64,000 bases of DNA, from assembly GCF_900115665.1 (NCBI RefSeq), contig NZ_FOXH01000011.1:146671-210670 (forward strand), in the 5' to 3' direction. Below the pieces are notes generated by a model that was not told where the DNA came from, did no database searches, and worked only from the letters and a program-made list of their open reading frames with translations. Of the stretch, positions 64,000 through 64,000 are shown piece by piece (within the stretch, counting starts at the first letter, position 1; the number at the start of each line of letters is the position of its first letter). This DNA comes from Pseudarcicella hirudinis. GTDB taxonomy: Bacteria; Bacteroidota; Bacteroidia; Cytophagales; Spirosomataceae. Both the position numbers and the translations under genes were made by a program.

Positions 64000-64000
64000 T

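Overview
The window comes from a Bacteroidota chromosome, most likely a Cytophagales-type environmental member. Evidence: three SusC/SusD-type outer-membrane uptake genes (one a fragment), an ECF sigma/FecR pair in front of a SusC/SusD pair, many lipoproteins and signal-peptide proteins, a subtilase with a type IX secretion (Por) tail, starts that mostly lack Shine-Dalgarno sequences, and AT-rich intergenic DNA. The genus cannot be fixed from sequence reading alone. No rRNA, tRNA or insertion sequence was seen.

Layout. 1-10.3 kb: the end of a SusD gene, a terminator, then three tandem paralogous lipoproteins of about 1,100 residues (FG-GAP/VCBS repeats with a central ASPIC/UnbV domain). 10.3-17.6 kb, minus strand: membrane-anchored serine hydrolase, Gfo/Idh/MocA oxidoreductase, ChrA-type chromate transporter, 2-oxoglutarate/Fe(II) oxygenase-like protein, exported superoxide dismutase, RecR and ClpS. 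17.8-29.1 kb: sodium:solute symporter, a PAP2-like lipoprotein whose catalytic histidines look replaced, RlpA-SPOR protein, a GlgE-type maltosyltransferase, DinB-like protein, a gene-poor 1.3 kb stretch holding a candidate structured RNA and a 50-residue membrane protein, and a large AsmA-like protein. 29.2-36.6 kb, minus strand: a complete sigma/FecR/SusC/SusD uptake locus. 37-57.6 kb: a DAC (DisA_N-like) nucleotide-cyclase-related protein, thioredoxin-like protein, OmpA-domain protein, unknown secreted protein, DinB/maleylpyruvate-isomerase-like protein, arginase-fold enzyme, a large lipoprotein, a three-gene NamZ (DUF1343)/SGNH/TIM-barrel operon, an FtsX/LolE-type permease, three secreted peptidases (M61, S8, C10), a half-size EamA transporter, an AraC-type regulator with a membrane domain, and a small lipoprotein.

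57.8-64 kb: a type II-C CRISPR-Cas system. A tracrRNA is encoded on the minus strand just upstream of cas9. cas9 is very long (about 1,520 residues) and is followed by cas1 (ATGA overlap) and cas2. A bidirectional terminator comes next, and the first repeat of the array lies at the very edge of the window. The repeat and tracrRNA anti-repeat match over about 21 bp. cas4 and csn2 are absent. The repeat orientation implies that the array is read toward cas2, with its leader beyond the window. The Cas genes are visibly more AT-rich than their neighbours, which suggests acquisition.

The items most worth a second look are the Cas9 locus with an unusual repeat pair between the tracrRNA and cas9, the DAC-domain protein with an altered RHR motif, the PAP2-like protein without catalytic histidines, the tandem VCBS triplet, and the candidate small RNA with its neighbouring small membrane protein.
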